NCBI GenBank assembly: GCA_047519745.1 | Contig: JAPVSJ010000109.1 | Coordinates: forward strand, 9,328 to 73,327 | Direction: 5' to 3' | DNA: 64,000 nucleotides | Origin: VRUE01 sp047519745 | Lineage (GTDB): Bacteria > Actinomycetota > Thermoleophilia > Solirubrobacterales > 70-9 | Shown here: positions 39,972 through 48,888 of the stretch, piece after piece | Numbering within the stretch: the first letter of the stretch is position 1 | Layout: each line of letters begins with the position of its first letter | Translations under genes and position numbers: made by a program | Notes under the pieces: model-generated | The model's input: only the letters and a program-made list of their open reading frames with translations | The model's database searches: none | What the model was told of the DNA's origin: nothing

Positions 39972-42581
39972 GTGGGTACCGACTACCCCGCCCACCGGGA
40001 AGCGGACGTGGTGCTGCGCGACGGCTCGACCGTCCATTTGCGCCCGGTTCGCGCCGAGGACGAGGCGGCGCTGCTGCTGCTGTTCGAGAGCCTCGGCGCC
40101 GACTCGCGGATGTTCCGCTTCTTCTCGGGCGCAAGCGACCTCGCCGCCGCCGCGGAGCAGCTCTCCGACGTCGATCACGAACGGCGCTACGGCCTGGTCG
40201 CGACGCGCGGCGACGGCGGCCGCCTGGTCGGCCACGGCACCTATATGGCGACCGCGCCCGGCCGCGCCGAGGTCGCCTTCGCGATCTCCGACGAGCTGCA
40301 GGGGCAGGGACTGGGGACGATCCTGCTCGCCCACCTGGCCGAGGTCGCCGGGGAGAACGGCGTCGATGTCTTCTTCGCCGAAGTGCTGCCCCAGAACCAC
40401 CGCATGATCGAGGTCTTCCGCGAGAGCGGCTTCCCGGTCGAGACGTCCTCGGAACCGGGCGCGATCCACGTGGAGCTGCCGACCGCCTTCGACGGCGACG
40501 CGGTCGAGAGCTTCGAGGAGCGCGACCGGCTGGCGGCCGAGGCGGCGGTGCGGCGCTTCCTGCGGCCGCGTTCCGTCGCCGTGATCGGCGCCTCGCGGCG
40601 CCGCGGCACGGTCGGCGGCGAGGTCTTCCACAACCTGCTCGAATCTCGCTTCGAGGGAGTCGTCCACCCGGTCAACCCGGCCAGCGACGTGGTCCAGTCG
40701 GTTCGCGCGTACCGGCACGTCGCCGACGTGCCGGGCGAGGTCGACCTGGCGGTGATCGCGGTGCCGCCGCAAGCGGCGATCGAAGCGGCACGGGAATGCG
40801 GCTCCAGGGGCGTCTCCTCGCTGGTCGTCCTCTCCGCCGGCTTCGCCGAGGTCGGCGAGGAGGGAGGCGAGCTGCAGCAGCGGCTCATCGAGACCTGCCG
40901 CGAGGCGGGCATGCGGCTGATCGGCCCCAACTGCCTCGGCGTGATCGCCAACGGCGAGGGCGGCGGACTCAACGCCAGCTTCTCCCCGGCCACGCCGCCG
41001 CCCGGCAACGTCGGCTTCGTCACCCAGAGCGGCGCCCTGGGCCTCGCCCTGATCGACCTGGCCGCCGACCGCGGCCTCGGCGTCTCCTCCTTCGCCTCGA
41101 TCGGCAATCGCGCCGACATCACCGGCAACGACCTGCTCGAGTACTGGGAGGGCGACCCGGCTACCGACGTCGCGCTGCTCTACATCGAGTCCTTCAGCGA
41201 CCCGGCGCGCTTCTCGCGGGTCGCGCGGCGGGCTGGGCGGGAGATGCCGATCGTGGTCGTCAAGAGCGGCCGCTCGGTGGCCGGCGAGCGAGCGACCGGC
41301 TCGCACACCGGCGCCCTGCTCTCCGCCTCCGACGTCACCGTCGACGCCCTCTTCGAACAGGCCGGCGTGATCCGCACCGAGACCCTGGCCGAGCTGCTCG
41401 ACGTCGCCTCGCTGCTGAGCAGCCAGCCTTTGCCGGCCGGGCCGCGTGTGGGGATCCTGACCAACGCCGGCGGACCGGGGATCATGTGCGCCGACGCATG
41501 CGAGGCGGCGGGGCTGGAGGTGCCGGAGCTGCCCGCGGAGGTTCGCGCGGCGCTCGCTGAGCACCTGCCGGCGGAGGCCGGCCTGGCCAATCCGGTCGAC
41601 ATGATCGCCACCGCCAGCGCCGAGCAGTACCGGCGCTCGATCGCCACCCTCTCGGCCTGGGACGGGATCGACGCTCTGATCGTGATCTTCATCCGGCCCT
41701 TGCTGACCCGCGCCGAGGAGGTCGCCGGGGCGGTCCGCGCGGCGCTGGGCGAGATGGGGCGGCAAATCCCCGTCCAGGCCGTCTTCATGTCGAGCGGCGA
41801 CCGCGAGACGATCGCGGCGGGCGGCGGCGTCCCCACCTACGTCTACCCCGAGGACGCGGCGCGGACCCTCGGCCGGGTGATGAAGCACGTGCGCTGGCGG
41901 GCGCGGCCGGCCGAACAGCCACCCGACTTCGCCGACGCCCGCCGCGACGAGGCCGCGGCGACGATCGCCAGGGCGCTCACCGATGAGAGCGAGTGGCTGA
42001 ACATGGAAGACACGGCGCAGTTGCTCGACTGCTACGGGATCGCGACGCCGCCCTGGCGGCTCGCCGCGGACCCGGCAGCGGCGGGGCACGCGGCCGAGGC
42101 GCTCGGCGGCCCGGTCGCGCTCAAGGCCCAGGGGGCCGGGATAGTCCACAAGACCGAGCTCGGCGCGGTGCGGACCGGCCTCGCCGACCCCACCGCAGTC
42201 GCCGGCGCCGCCGTGGAGATGGACGAGGCCCTTGCCGCCTCGGGGGCCGAGCGCGAGAACTTCCTCGTCCAGGCGATGGTCGAGGACGGCGTCGAGCTGC
42301 TGGTCGGGATCGCGAGCGACCCCTCCTTCGGGCCGGTGCTGGCCTGCGGCGCCGGCGGCACGCGGGGCAATGACAAAGCCCGCCTATCGGCGGATAGTCA
42401 GGCGGTGAGGCGGCGCTCGTCGCTCGGGGCCGGACGAAGGATCAGGACCTCGGCTGGGGCCTTCTCGAGCAGCCAGACCAGGTCTTCGCCCGAGAGGCCG
42501 GCCTGGCCGGTCGCGGTCGCCGAGACGACGACCCGGTCGAACTCCTCGCGCTCGAGCAGTCGCCGCAGCGCGTGGCGGTAG
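39972..42581 (+). CDS. GNAT / NDP-forming acyl-CoA synthetase fusion, C terminus lost
   Basis: 869 residues. Residues ~12-165 are an acetyltransferase domain (GQGLGTILLAHLAEVAG). Residues ~185-480 are CoA-binding and CoA-ligase domains (RPRSVAVIGASRRRGTVGG, SHTGALLSASD with the phospho-His). From ~670 an ATP-grasp domain begins (LGGPVALKAQGAGIVHKTEL) but stops at SFGPVLACGAGGT near 42360. The following ~70 residues are the antisense of the Usp gene and are not homologous. Relatives normally have another ~90 residues. The protein may still be made but the ligase site is probably dead. Intact relatives acetylate Acs. Confidence 0.85.
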   Translation: MGTDYPAHREADVVLRDGSTVHLRPVRAEDEAALLLLFESLGADSRMFRFFSGASDLAAAAEQLSDVDHERRYGLVATRGDGGRLVGHGTYMATAPGRAEVAFAISDELQGQGLGTILLAHLAEVAGENGVDVFFAEVLPQNHRMIEVFRESGFPVETSSEPGAIHVELPTAFDGDAVESFEERDRLAAEAAVRRFLRPRSVAVIGASRRRGTVGGEVFHNLLESRFEGVVHPVNPASDVVQSVRAYRHVADVPGEVDLAVIAVPPQAAIEAARECGSRGVSSLVVLSAGFAEVGEEGGELQQRLIETCREAGMRLIGPNCLGVIANGEGGGLNASFSPATPPPGNVGFVTQSGALGLALIDLAADRGLGVSSFASIGNRADITGNDLLEYWEGDPATDVALLYIESFSDPARFSRVARRAGREMPIVVVKSGRSVAGERATGSHTGALLSASDVTVDALFEQAGVIRTETLAELLDVASLLSSQPLPAGPRVGILTNAGGPGIMCADACEAAGLEVPELPAEVRAALAEHLPAEAGLANPVDMIATASAEQYRRSIATLSAWDGIDALIVIFIRPLLTRAEEVAGAVRAALGEMGRQIPVQAVFMSSGDRETIAAGGGVPTYVYPEDAARTLGRVMKHVRWRARPAEQPPDFADARRDEAAATIARALTDESEWLNMEDTAQLLDCYGIATPPWRLAADPAAAGHAAEALGGPVALKAQGAGIVHKTELGAVRTGLADPTAVAGAAVEMDEALAASGAERENFLVQAMVEDGVELLVGIASDPSFGPVLACGAGGTRGNDKARLSADSQAVRRRSSLGAGRRIRTSAGAFSSSQTRSSPERPAWPVAVAETTTRSNSSRSSSRRSAWR

Positions 42582-42940
42582 GAGCGCCCGCGCTCGATCC
42601 GAGCGTCGACCGGCACCGCCTGGGCGCTGGCGCGCTGCTCGATCGCCTCCAGCATCGGCATCGCCTTCGACGCCTCGGCCGGAATCGCGCACTCGAGCGG
42701 CAGCTGCTTGGGAACGGCCGCCAGGTAGGCCGGCATCAGGGTCGCGTTCTCCGCCCGGGCGAGGCGCAGCGCCGCGTCGACAGCCCGGCGGGAGATCTCG
42801 GTGCCGGTGAAGGGCAGCAGGATCTGGTGGACCTCCTCGGGCCGCTCCGAGCGCTTGCCACGCCACCTGGAGCTGGCGATCAGGTACCCCCCACCGAGGC
42901 CGAGCAGCAGCGCAAAGCCGACGAGGAAGTGCTCGATCAC
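42398..42940 (-). CDS. Membrane-anchored universal stress protein
   Basis: 180 residues; ATG 42940 overlaps the KdpD-N stop (ATGA). A single N-terminal membrane segment (HFLVGFALLLGLGGGYLIAS) precedes a UspA domain: HQILLPFTGTEISRRAVDAA, LARAENATLMPAYLA, then FDRVVVSATATGQAGLSGED and EKAPAEVLILRPA. The usual nucleotide-loop Gly-x2-Gly is modified. Coupling to the KdpD N-terminal half, which itself contains a Usp domain, suggests a K+/osmotic sensing role at the membrane. Confidence 0.82.
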   Translation of the reverse strand: MIEHFLVGFALLLGLGGGYLIASSRWRGKRSERPEEVHQILLPFTGTEISRRAVDAALRLARAENATLMPAYLAAVPKQLPLECAIPAEASKAMPMLEAIEQRASAQAVPVDARIERGRSYRHALRRLLEREEFDRVVVSATATGQAGLSGEDLVWLLEKAPAEVLILRPAPSDERRLTA

Positions 42941-44061
42941 GAGCCGCCCTCCTTCTGGCTGCGGTGGGCGACGATCCGCACGTCGACCCCGGGCGGGGTC
43001 GCGCGCATCAGCGCCTGGGGCAGCGGGGCCCGCAGCCGCGCCAGGCCGCGTGGCGGGTTGGACTCGCCGACCATCACGTAGGTGGACCCGCGCTCCGCGA
43101 TCACCCGGGCGGCGGCGGCGACCAGGTCGTCGTGCTCCTCGATCAGCAGCGTCGCGCCGAGCACCGAGGCGAGCTGGCGCAGCGCCGTCACCTGGCGCTC
43201 CTCCTCCCCCTCGATCGGCCGCCCCGGCGGCTTCACCCAGAGCAGGTCGAGGCCGGTGCCGAGCCGCTGGGCCGAGCGCCAGGCGCGGCGCACGAGGCGC
43301 TGCGAGCTCGGCCGCGGCCGCACCAGGGCGAGCAGCCGCTCGCCGACGGCCTTGGGCGCGTCGGTGACGACGCGCTCTTCGCGCGTCCCGACGTGCTCCA
43401 CCTGGTGCAGGGTCAGGCGCTTGGACTCGACGTCCTCGGCGACCTGGCGCAGGCTGACCTCGCGCAGGGCGGCGAGGTTCTCGATGCGGAAGAAGTTGTC
43501 GAGCGCCGCCTGGATGTTCTCGCCGGGGTAGATCTTGCCGGCGCGCAGGCGCCCGATCAGCGCCTCCGGGGTGAGGTCGATGAGGACGACCTCGTCGGCG
43601 CTGCCGAGCACCGAGTCGGGCACGGTCTCGCGCACCGTGACGCCGGTCAGCTCGGCGACCCTGTCGTTGAGCGACTCGAGGTGCTGGACGTTGACGGTGG
43701 AGTAGACGTCGATGCCGGCCGCGAGCACGTCCGCGATGTCTTCGTAACGCTTGCCGTGCTCGAGCCCGGGCGGGTTGGTGTGGGCGAGCTCGTCGATCAG
43801 GGCCAGGTCCGGGCGGCGTGCGAGCAGCGCCGGCAGGTCCATCTCCTCGACGCCGACGTCGCGGTAGTCGACGCTGCGCCGCGGGATGACCTCCAGCCCA
43901 CGAGCCTGATCGCTCGTCTCCTGGCGCTTGTGCGGCTCCAGGTAGCCGATCGCGACGTCGCGCCCGGCGGCAGCCTCGGCCTGGCCCTCCTGCAGCATCC
44001 GGTAGGTCTTGCCGACGCCGGCCGCCATGCCGAGGAAGATCTTGTAGTGGCCGCGGCTCAC
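42937..44061 (-). CDS. KdpD N-terminal sensor half
   Basis: 374 residues. It has the KdpD sensor domain (GHYKIFLGMAAGVGKTYRML with Walker A GVGKT, then LIDELAHTNPPGLEHGKRYE) and a Usp-like domain (~245-374: LDLLWVKPPGRPIEGEEERQ, RGSTYVMVGESN). It then stops; the membrane region and histidine kinase are missing. Those parts are found as a separate gene at 52467-53621. Lacking a kinase, this product must work with that half. It lies 11 nt after kdpB. Confidence 0.9.
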   Translation of the reverse strand: MSRGHYKIFLGMAAGVGKTYRMLQEGQAEAAAGRDVAIGYLEPHKRQETSDQARGLEVIPRRSVDYRDVGVEEMDLPALLARRPDLALIDELAHTNPPGLEHGKRYEDIADVLAAGIDVYSTVNVQHLESLNDRVAELTGVTVRETVPDSVLGSADEVVLIDLTPEALIGRLRAGKIYPGENIQAALDNFFRIENLAALREVSLRQVAEDVESKRLTLHQVEHVGTREERVVTDAPKAVGERLLALVRPRPSSQRLVRRAWRSAQRLGTGLDLLWVKPPGRPIEGEEERQVTALRQLASVLGATLLIEEHDDLVAAAARVIAERGSTYVMVGESNPPRGLARLRAPLPQALMRATPPGVDVRIVAHRSQKEGGS

Positions 44062-44072
44062 GGCGGGCTCCG

Positions 44073-46139
44073 TCAGGCTCCCAGCAGGTTGTGGACCACG
44101 AGGTCGATCAGCTTGATGCCGATGAAGGGGGTGACGATCCCGCCGAGGCCGTAGATCAGCATGTTGCGGCGCAGCAGCGCCGTCGCGCCGATCGGCCGGT
44201 AGCGGACGCCGCGCAGGGAGAGCGGGATCAGCAGCGGGATGATCAGCGCGTTGAAGATCACCGCCGAGAGGATCGCCGATTCCGGCGTGCCCAGCGACAT
44301 GATGTTGAGCGCGTCGAGCGGGCCCTTGCCGCCGGCCGAGAGCGCGTAGGTGGCGGCGAACATCGCCGGCAGGATCGCGAAGTACTTGGCGATGTCGTTG
44401 GCGATCGAGAACGTGGTCAGGGCGCCGCGCGTGATCAGCAGCTGCTTGCCGACCTCGACGATCTCGATCAGCTTGGTCGGATTGGAGTCGAGGTCGACCA
44501 TGTTGCCCGCCTCGCGCGCCGCCTGGGTGCCGGTGTTCATCGCCACGCCGACGTCGGCCTGGGCCAGCGCGGGTGCGTCGTTGGTGCCGTCGCCGGTCAT
44601 CGCGATCAGGCGGCCGTCGGACTGCTGCTCGCGGATCAGCTCGAGCTTGCGCTCCGGGGTCGCTTCGGCGAGGAAGTCGTCTACTCCCGCCTCCTTGGCG
44701 ATCTTCGCCGCGGTCAGCTTGTTGTCGCCGGTGACCATGATCGTGCGGATGCCCATCGCCCGCAGCTGGTCGAAGCGAGCCTGCATCCCTTCCTTGACCA
44801 CGTCCTTGAGGTAGATAACGCCGAGCACCCGCTCGTTGCGCGCGACGGCCAGAGGGGTCCCCCCCTCGCGCGCGATCCGGTCGAGCTGTGCCCGCAGCTC
44901 CGCCGGCGTACGCCCGCCCTCGGAGGTGACCCAGCCCTCGATCGCGTCGCCGGCGCCCTTGCGCAAACGGGTGCCGTTGAAGTCGACGCCGCTCATCCGC
45001 GTCTCGGCGCTGAAGGGGACGAAGGCCGGCTCATGCCCGGCGAAGTCGTGCTCGCGGATGCCGAAGCTCTTGGCGAGGACGACGATCGAGCGGCCCTCGG
45101 GAGTCTCGTCGGCGAGCGAGGACATCTGCGCCGCCTCGGCCAGGTCCTCCGCCTCGACCCCGGGCATCGGCACGAACTCGACCGCCTCGCGGTTGCCGAG
45201 CGTGATCGTGCCGGTCTTGTCGAGCAGCAGCACGTCGCAGTCGCCGGAGGCCTCGACCGCGCGCCCGGAGAGGGCGAGCACGTTGCGACGGACGAGGCGG
45301 TCCATGCCGGCGATCCCGATCGCCGAGAGCAGCGCCCCGATCGTGGTCGGGATCAATGCGACGAGCAGGGCGATCAGAGTCGTCTCGGAGAGTTCGGTGC
45401 CGGCGAAGAGCGCGAAAGGGCGCAACGAGACGACGACCAGCACGAAGACCAGCGTGAGGCCGGCGAGGAGGATCCCGAGTGCGATCTCGTTCGGCGTCTT
45501 GTTCCGCTCGGCCCCCTCGACCAGGGCGATCATGCGGTCGAGGAAGGACTTGCCCGGTTCCTGGGTTATCTCGACCACGATCCGGTCCGAGAGCACCTTG
45601 GTGCCGCCGGTGACGGCGCTGCGGTCGCCGCCGGCCTCGCGGATGACCGGCGCCGACTCGCCCGTGATCGCCGACTCGTCGACCGAGGCGATGCCCTCGA
45701 TCACGGTGCCGTCGCCGGGGATCGGCTCGCCCGCCTCGACCACGACGACGTCGCCGCGGAGGAGCTCGGAGGCAGGCTTCTCGCCGCCGTCGCGCAGGCG
45801 GGCGCTGGTCTCGGTGCGCATCGCCCGCAGGCTCGCCGCCTGGGCACGGCCGCGGCCCTCGGCGAGCGCCTCGGCGAGATTGGCGAAGACGACGGTGAGC
45901 CAGAGCCAGACGGTGATGCTGAAGCTGAACCAGGAGGGCTCGTGACCGCCGCCGAGCGGCTTGCCGCCGAACAGCTGGATCAGCCAGGCGACGGTGGTGA
46001 TCAGGGCGCCGACCTCGACCACGAACATGACCGGGTTGCGCGCCTGCACGCGCGGGTCGAGCTTGCGCAGGGACTCCAGCAGCGCCGGGCGCAGGATCTC
46101 GGGGTCGAAAAGCGAGCGGGCCTGGGTCTCGGTGGTCAT
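44073..46139 (-). CDS. kdpB: Potassium-transporting P-type ATPase subunit B
   Basis: 688 residues, full length. The P-type ATPase cycle motifs are intact: LLLDKTGTITLGN (phosphorylated Asp), SAITGESAPVI (TGES actuator), KGAGDAIEGW (nucleotide site) and MTGDGTNDAPALAQADVGVA (TGDGxNDxP). It hydrolyses ATP and drives K+ uptake through KdpA. The start ATG 46139 overlaps the kdpC stop by four bases. The neighbour order kdpA-kdpC-kdpB is unlike the standard A-B-C. Confidence 0.97.
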   Translation of the reverse strand: MTTETQARSLFDPEILRPALLESLRKLDPRVQARNPVMFVVEVGALITTVAWLIQLFGGKPLGGGHEPSWFSFSITVWLWLTVVFANLAEALAEGRGRAQAASLRAMRTETSARLRDGGEKPASELLRGDVVVVEAGEPIPGDGTVIEGIASVDESAITGESAPVIREAGGDRSAVTGGTKVLSDRIVVEITQEPGKSFLDRMIALVEGAERNKTPNEIALGILLAGLTLVFVLVVVSLRPFALFAGTELSETTLIALLVALIPTTIGALLSAIGIAGMDRLVRRNVLALSGRAVEASGDCDVLLLDKTGTITLGNREAVEFVPMPGVEAEDLAEAAQMSSLADETPEGRSIVVLAKSFGIREHDFAGHEPAFVPFSAETRMSGVDFNGTRLRKGAGDAIEGWVTSEGGRTPAELRAQLDRIAREGGTPLAVARNERVLGVIYLKDVVKEGMQARFDQLRAMGIRTIMVTGDNKLTAAKIAKEAGVDDFLAEATPERKLELIREQQSDGRLIAMTGDGTNDAPALAQADVGVAMNTGTQAAREAGNMVDLDSNPTKLIEIVEVGKQLLITRGALTTFSIANDIAKYFAILPAMFAATYALSAGGKGPLDALNIMSLGTPESAILSAVIFNALIIPLLIPLSLRGVRYRPIGATALLRRNMLIYGLGGIVTPFIGIKLIDLVVHNLLGA

Positions 46140-46729
46140 GGCGCTTCCCTGGCCAGATCGTCGAGGGCGATGTTGAGCTTCAGGACGTTGACGCCGGGCT
46201 CGCCGAGCAGGCCGAGGGCGCGGCCGTCGGTGTGGGCCGAGATCAGCTCTTCGACCTTGGCCAGCGACAGCCGGCGGATCGCGGCGACGCGGTGGGCCTG
46301 GATCCGCGCGTTCGCCTGCGAGATGTGCGGGTCGACCCCCGAAGCCGATTCGGTCACCGCGTCGACCGGGACCTGGTCCTTGGTGAGGCTGTGATCGAAG
46401 GGCTTCTCCAGCGCCACGTAGGCGGCGAGGTTCTCCCGCACCGCGTCGCGCGCTTCGACGCTGTTGGGGCCGAGGTTCGAGAAGTAGGTGACATCGGGCG
46501 CGTAGCCGGTTGCCGAGGGGCGCGACTGGAAGTAACGCGGGTCCCCCTTGAAGTCCTGGCCGATCAGGCTCGAGCCGACGACCTTGCCGTCGACGCTCAG
46601 CTTCGACCCGTTCGCCCTGCCGGGGAAGACGAGCTGGGAGACGCCGGTGATCGCCAGCGGGTAGACCACACCGAGCAGCAGGGTCAGCACGACGACGGCG
46701 AGCAGCGAGGTGGTCAGGTCGCGCTTCAT
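46136..46729 (-). CDS. kdpC: Potassium-transporting ATPase subunit C
   Basis: 197 residues with one N-terminal membrane segment (LLAVVVLTLLLGVVYPLAIT). KdpC signatures: FPGRANGS, SLIGQDFKGDPRYFQSRPSA, SNLGPNS, TESASGVDPHISQANARIQA and GEPGVNVLKLNIALDD. It stabilises the KdpA-KdpB complex and ATP binding. It overlaps kdpA by one base and kdpB by four. Confidence 0.96.
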   Translation of the reverse strand: MKRDLTTSLLAVVVLTLLLGVVYPLAITGVSQLVFPGRANGSKLSVDGKVVGSSLIGQDFKGDPRYFQSRPSATGYAPDVTYFSNLGPNSVEARDAVRENLAAYVALEKPFDHSLTKDQVPVDAVTESASGVDPHISQANARIQAHRVAAIRRLSLAKVEELISAHTDGRALGLLGEPGVNVLKLNIALDDLAREAP

Positions 46730-48486
46730 CAGAACAACCTCGTGGTCAGGCTCTGGACGACCGGTCCGAGCAGCAGGGCGGGGAAGAAGGTGAGGGCGCC
46801 GACGAGGATCACGACGCCGACCAGCAGGAAGACAAAGGTCGGGTTGTCGGTCCGCATCGTCCCCAGACCGGGGCGCGAGACCTTCTTGCCGGCGAGCGCA
46901 CCGGCGATCGCGAGGACGAAGAGGATCGGCGCGAAGCGGGCGCCGACCATCACCACCCCGCCCAGCAAGTCGGCGAAGCTGATCCCGTAGGAGCCCGCGT
47001 TGCCGGGCGGATGGGGCTGGACGAAGCCGGTGTAGCCGGCGAAGGCCGAGCCGTTGTTGTTGGCCTGCGAGAGGTAGGCATAGAGGGTCTCCGAGAAGCC
47101 CTGCGGGTTGACCCCGGCGAACAGCGAGCGCTTGCCGAGCGTCGTCGCCGAGGCAACTCCGGCCGAGAGCAGCACGACCAGGGGCGTGAAGAGGACGCCG
47201 AGCGAGACCAGCTTGATCTCACGCGCCTGGATCTTCTTGCCGAGGTACTCAGGGGTGCGGCCGACCATCAGGCCGCCGATGAAGACGGCGAGCAGGACGT
47301 AGAGCAGCATCGAGTAGAGGCCCGCCCCCACCCCGCCGAAGATCACCTCGCTGAAGCCGAGGTTGGCAAAGGGCACGGCGCCGCCGAGCCCGCTGAGCGA
47401 CTCGAAGGCAGCGTTGACCGCGCCGCAGGAGGTGACGGTCGTCACCGCCGTCCACAACGAAGAGTTGGCGATGCCAAAGCGCTGCTCCTTGCCCTCGAGG
47501 TTGCCGCCGGTGGAGCCCGCGAAGGCGTGCGTGTGCAGGCCGGCGGCGTGCTGGGCCAGGGTGCCGTGCTGCTCGGCCATGTAGACGACGACTACGCCGG
47601 CGACGAAGAGGACGAACATCGCGGCGAAGATCGCCCAGCCCTGGCGCTGGCTGCCGACCATGCGGCCGTAGGTGTAGGTGAGGGCAGCGGGGATGACGAG
47701 GATCAGCAGCAGCTCGAAGAAGTTGGTCAGGCCGGTCGGGTTCTCGAACGGCATCGCCGAGTTGACGTTGAAGAAGCCGCCGCCGTTGGTGCCCAGCTCC
47801 TTGATCACCTCCTGCGAGGCGACCGGCCCACCCGGAAGCGTCTGGACGCCGCCGGTCAGCGTGTGGATCGCCGTGTAATGGCCGAGGTTCTGGATCACGC
47901 CCTGGGAGACGAGGAAGAGCGCGCCCACGATCGAGACCGGCAGCAGGATGTAGAGGAGGATGCGGACCAGGTCCTGCCAGAAGTTGCCGATCTCGCGCCC
48001 GCTGCGAGCGACGATGCCGCGGATCAGGGCGATGACGACGGCGATCCCGACCGCGGCCGAGACGAAGTTCTGCACCGCCAGCCCGGCCATCTGGGCGAAG
48101 TAGGTGAGCGTCGTCTCACCGCCGTAGTACTGCCAGTTGGTGTTGGTGATGAAGGAGGAGGTCGTGTTGAAATTGAGGTCCCAGGGCGCGGAGTGGAAGC
48201 CCTGCGGGTTGAACGGCTGGACGCCCTGCGTGCGCAGGATCAGGTACAGCGCGATCCAGAAGAACAGCGAGAAGACGACGAGGCTGCGGGCATAGGCCTT
48301 CCAGTCCTGCCCCTCCTCGGGCCCCACGCGCAACACCCGGTAGGTGAGGCGCTCGATTGGCCCGACGAGAGGAGACAGGAAGACGCGCCGGCCGGTGAAG
48401 ACGCGCGCCATGTAGATGCCGACCGGTTTGACCAGCGCGACCAGCACGGCGATGAAGGCGGCGATCTGCAGCCAGCCCTGGAGCAC
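46729..48486 (-). CDS. kdpA: Potassium-transporting ATPase subunit A
   Basis: 585 residues from GTG 48486. About ten membrane helices with four pore loops; the conserved filter-like Gly segments are seen in TSSFITNTNWQYYGGE, LGTNGGGFFNVNSAMPFENP, TVTSCGAVNAAFESL and NNNGSAFAGY. KdpA binds K+ selectively as a channel-like subunit. The gene begins two bases after the kdpF stop, and ends one base into kdpC. Confidence 0.97.
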   Translation of the reverse strand: MLQGWLQIAAFIAVLVALVKPVGIYMARVFTGRRVFLSPLVGPIERLTYRVLRVGPEEGQDWKAYARSLVVFSLFFWIALYLILRTQGVQPFNPQGFHSAPWDLNFNTTSSFITNTNWQYYGGETTLTYFAQMAGLAVQNFVSAAVGIAVVIALIRGIVARSGREIGNFWQDLVRILLYILLPVSIVGALFLVSQGVIQNLGHYTAIHTLTGGVQTLPGGPVASQEVIKELGTNGGGFFNVNSAMPFENPTGLTNFFELLLILVIPAALTYTYGRMVGSQRQGWAIFAAMFVLFVAGVVVVYMAEQHGTLAQHAAGLHTHAFAGSTGGNLEGKEQRFGIANSSLWTAVTTVTSCGAVNAAFESLSGLGGAVPFANLGFSEVIFGGVGAGLYSMLLYVLLAVFIGGLMVGRTPEYLGKKIQAREIKLVSLGVLFTPLVVLLSAGVASATTLGKRSLFAGVNPQGFSETLYAYLSQANNNGSAFAGYTGFVQPHPPGNAGSYGISFADLLGGVVMVGARFAPILFVLAIAGALAGKKVSRPGLGTMRTDNPTFVFLLVGVVILVGALTFFPALLLGPVVQSLTTRLF

Positions 48487-48600
48487 CTAGAGCTTCTCCC
48501 CGCGCAGCAGCGCGTAGACGAGGTAGACGCAGACCAGCGCCGAGACGATCAGGCCGAAGAGGTCGGCGCCGGAGAGCGAGGCGAGGGGCAGCGCGCTCAT
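48487..48600 (-). CDS. kdpF: Potassium-transporting ATPase subunit F
   Basis: 37 residues, too short for automatic ORF calls. One membrane helix (FGLIVSALVCVYLVYALL) ends in RGEKL, close to the usual KdpF ending of YALLRPE. The small subunit stabilises the KdpABC complex. It directly precedes kdpA, and its ATG overlaps the stop of another small ORF (ATGA). Confidence 0.85.
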   Translation of the reverse strand: MSALPLASLSGADLFGLIVSALVCVYLVYALLRGEKL

Positions 48601-48722
48601 ATCCGGTCGATCAGGTCGATCGCCCAGTAGAGGAGGGCGAAGAGGCCGACCGCGATCGCTATCGAGAGGACGTCCGCGAGCGGTCCGCCGCCGCCGGGAA
48701 AGATGTCCGCGAGGGGGAGCAA
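48597..48722 (-). CDS. Small membrane protein upstream of kdpF
   Basis: 41 residues from TTG 48722, ending in a TGA that overlaps the kdpF ATG. The sequence ends in one clear helix, LSIAIAVGLFALLYWAIDLI, after a Pro/Gly-rich start. No ribosome site precedes the TTG, so the true start may differ. Position suggests an extra small component of the Kdp pump or a leader peptide. Confidence 0.55.
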   Translation of the reverse strand: MLPLADIFPGGGGPLADVLSIAIAVGLFALLYWAIDLIDRI

Positions 48723-48821
48723 GACATGGCGATCATCCGCCCGACCCCGTCAAGGCCGCGTGAACTCTGCGGCTTCCCGCATACAGATTTCGTGAAGACG
48801 CGCAGCTCACTGCCAGAGTGG

Positions 48822-48888
48822 TGTTAGCGCCGCGATAATTGAGCTAATTTGAGTCATAATTAGCACAACTATGCCATGATTAGCCCGA
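48822..48888. promoter_or_regulatory. ATTAGC repeats over the Fic promoter and start
   Basis: The motif appears as GTTAGCGC (48823-48830), inverted GAGCTAATT (48841-48849), AATTAGCAC (48858-48866) and GATTAGCCC (48878-48886), in an AT-rich patch. TTGAGTCAT and TATGCC could be promoter boxes for a near-leaderless fic mRNA. The repeats span the start codon, so a DNA-binding factor, possibly Fic's own C-terminal winged helix, would repress it. Confidence 0.45.

Noticed and set aside
39627..42149. 840-residue minus-strand ORF
   Set aside because: Antisense of the GNAT-acyl-CoA synthetase; contains only RGA-rich sequence and the HDAC start in the wrong frame.
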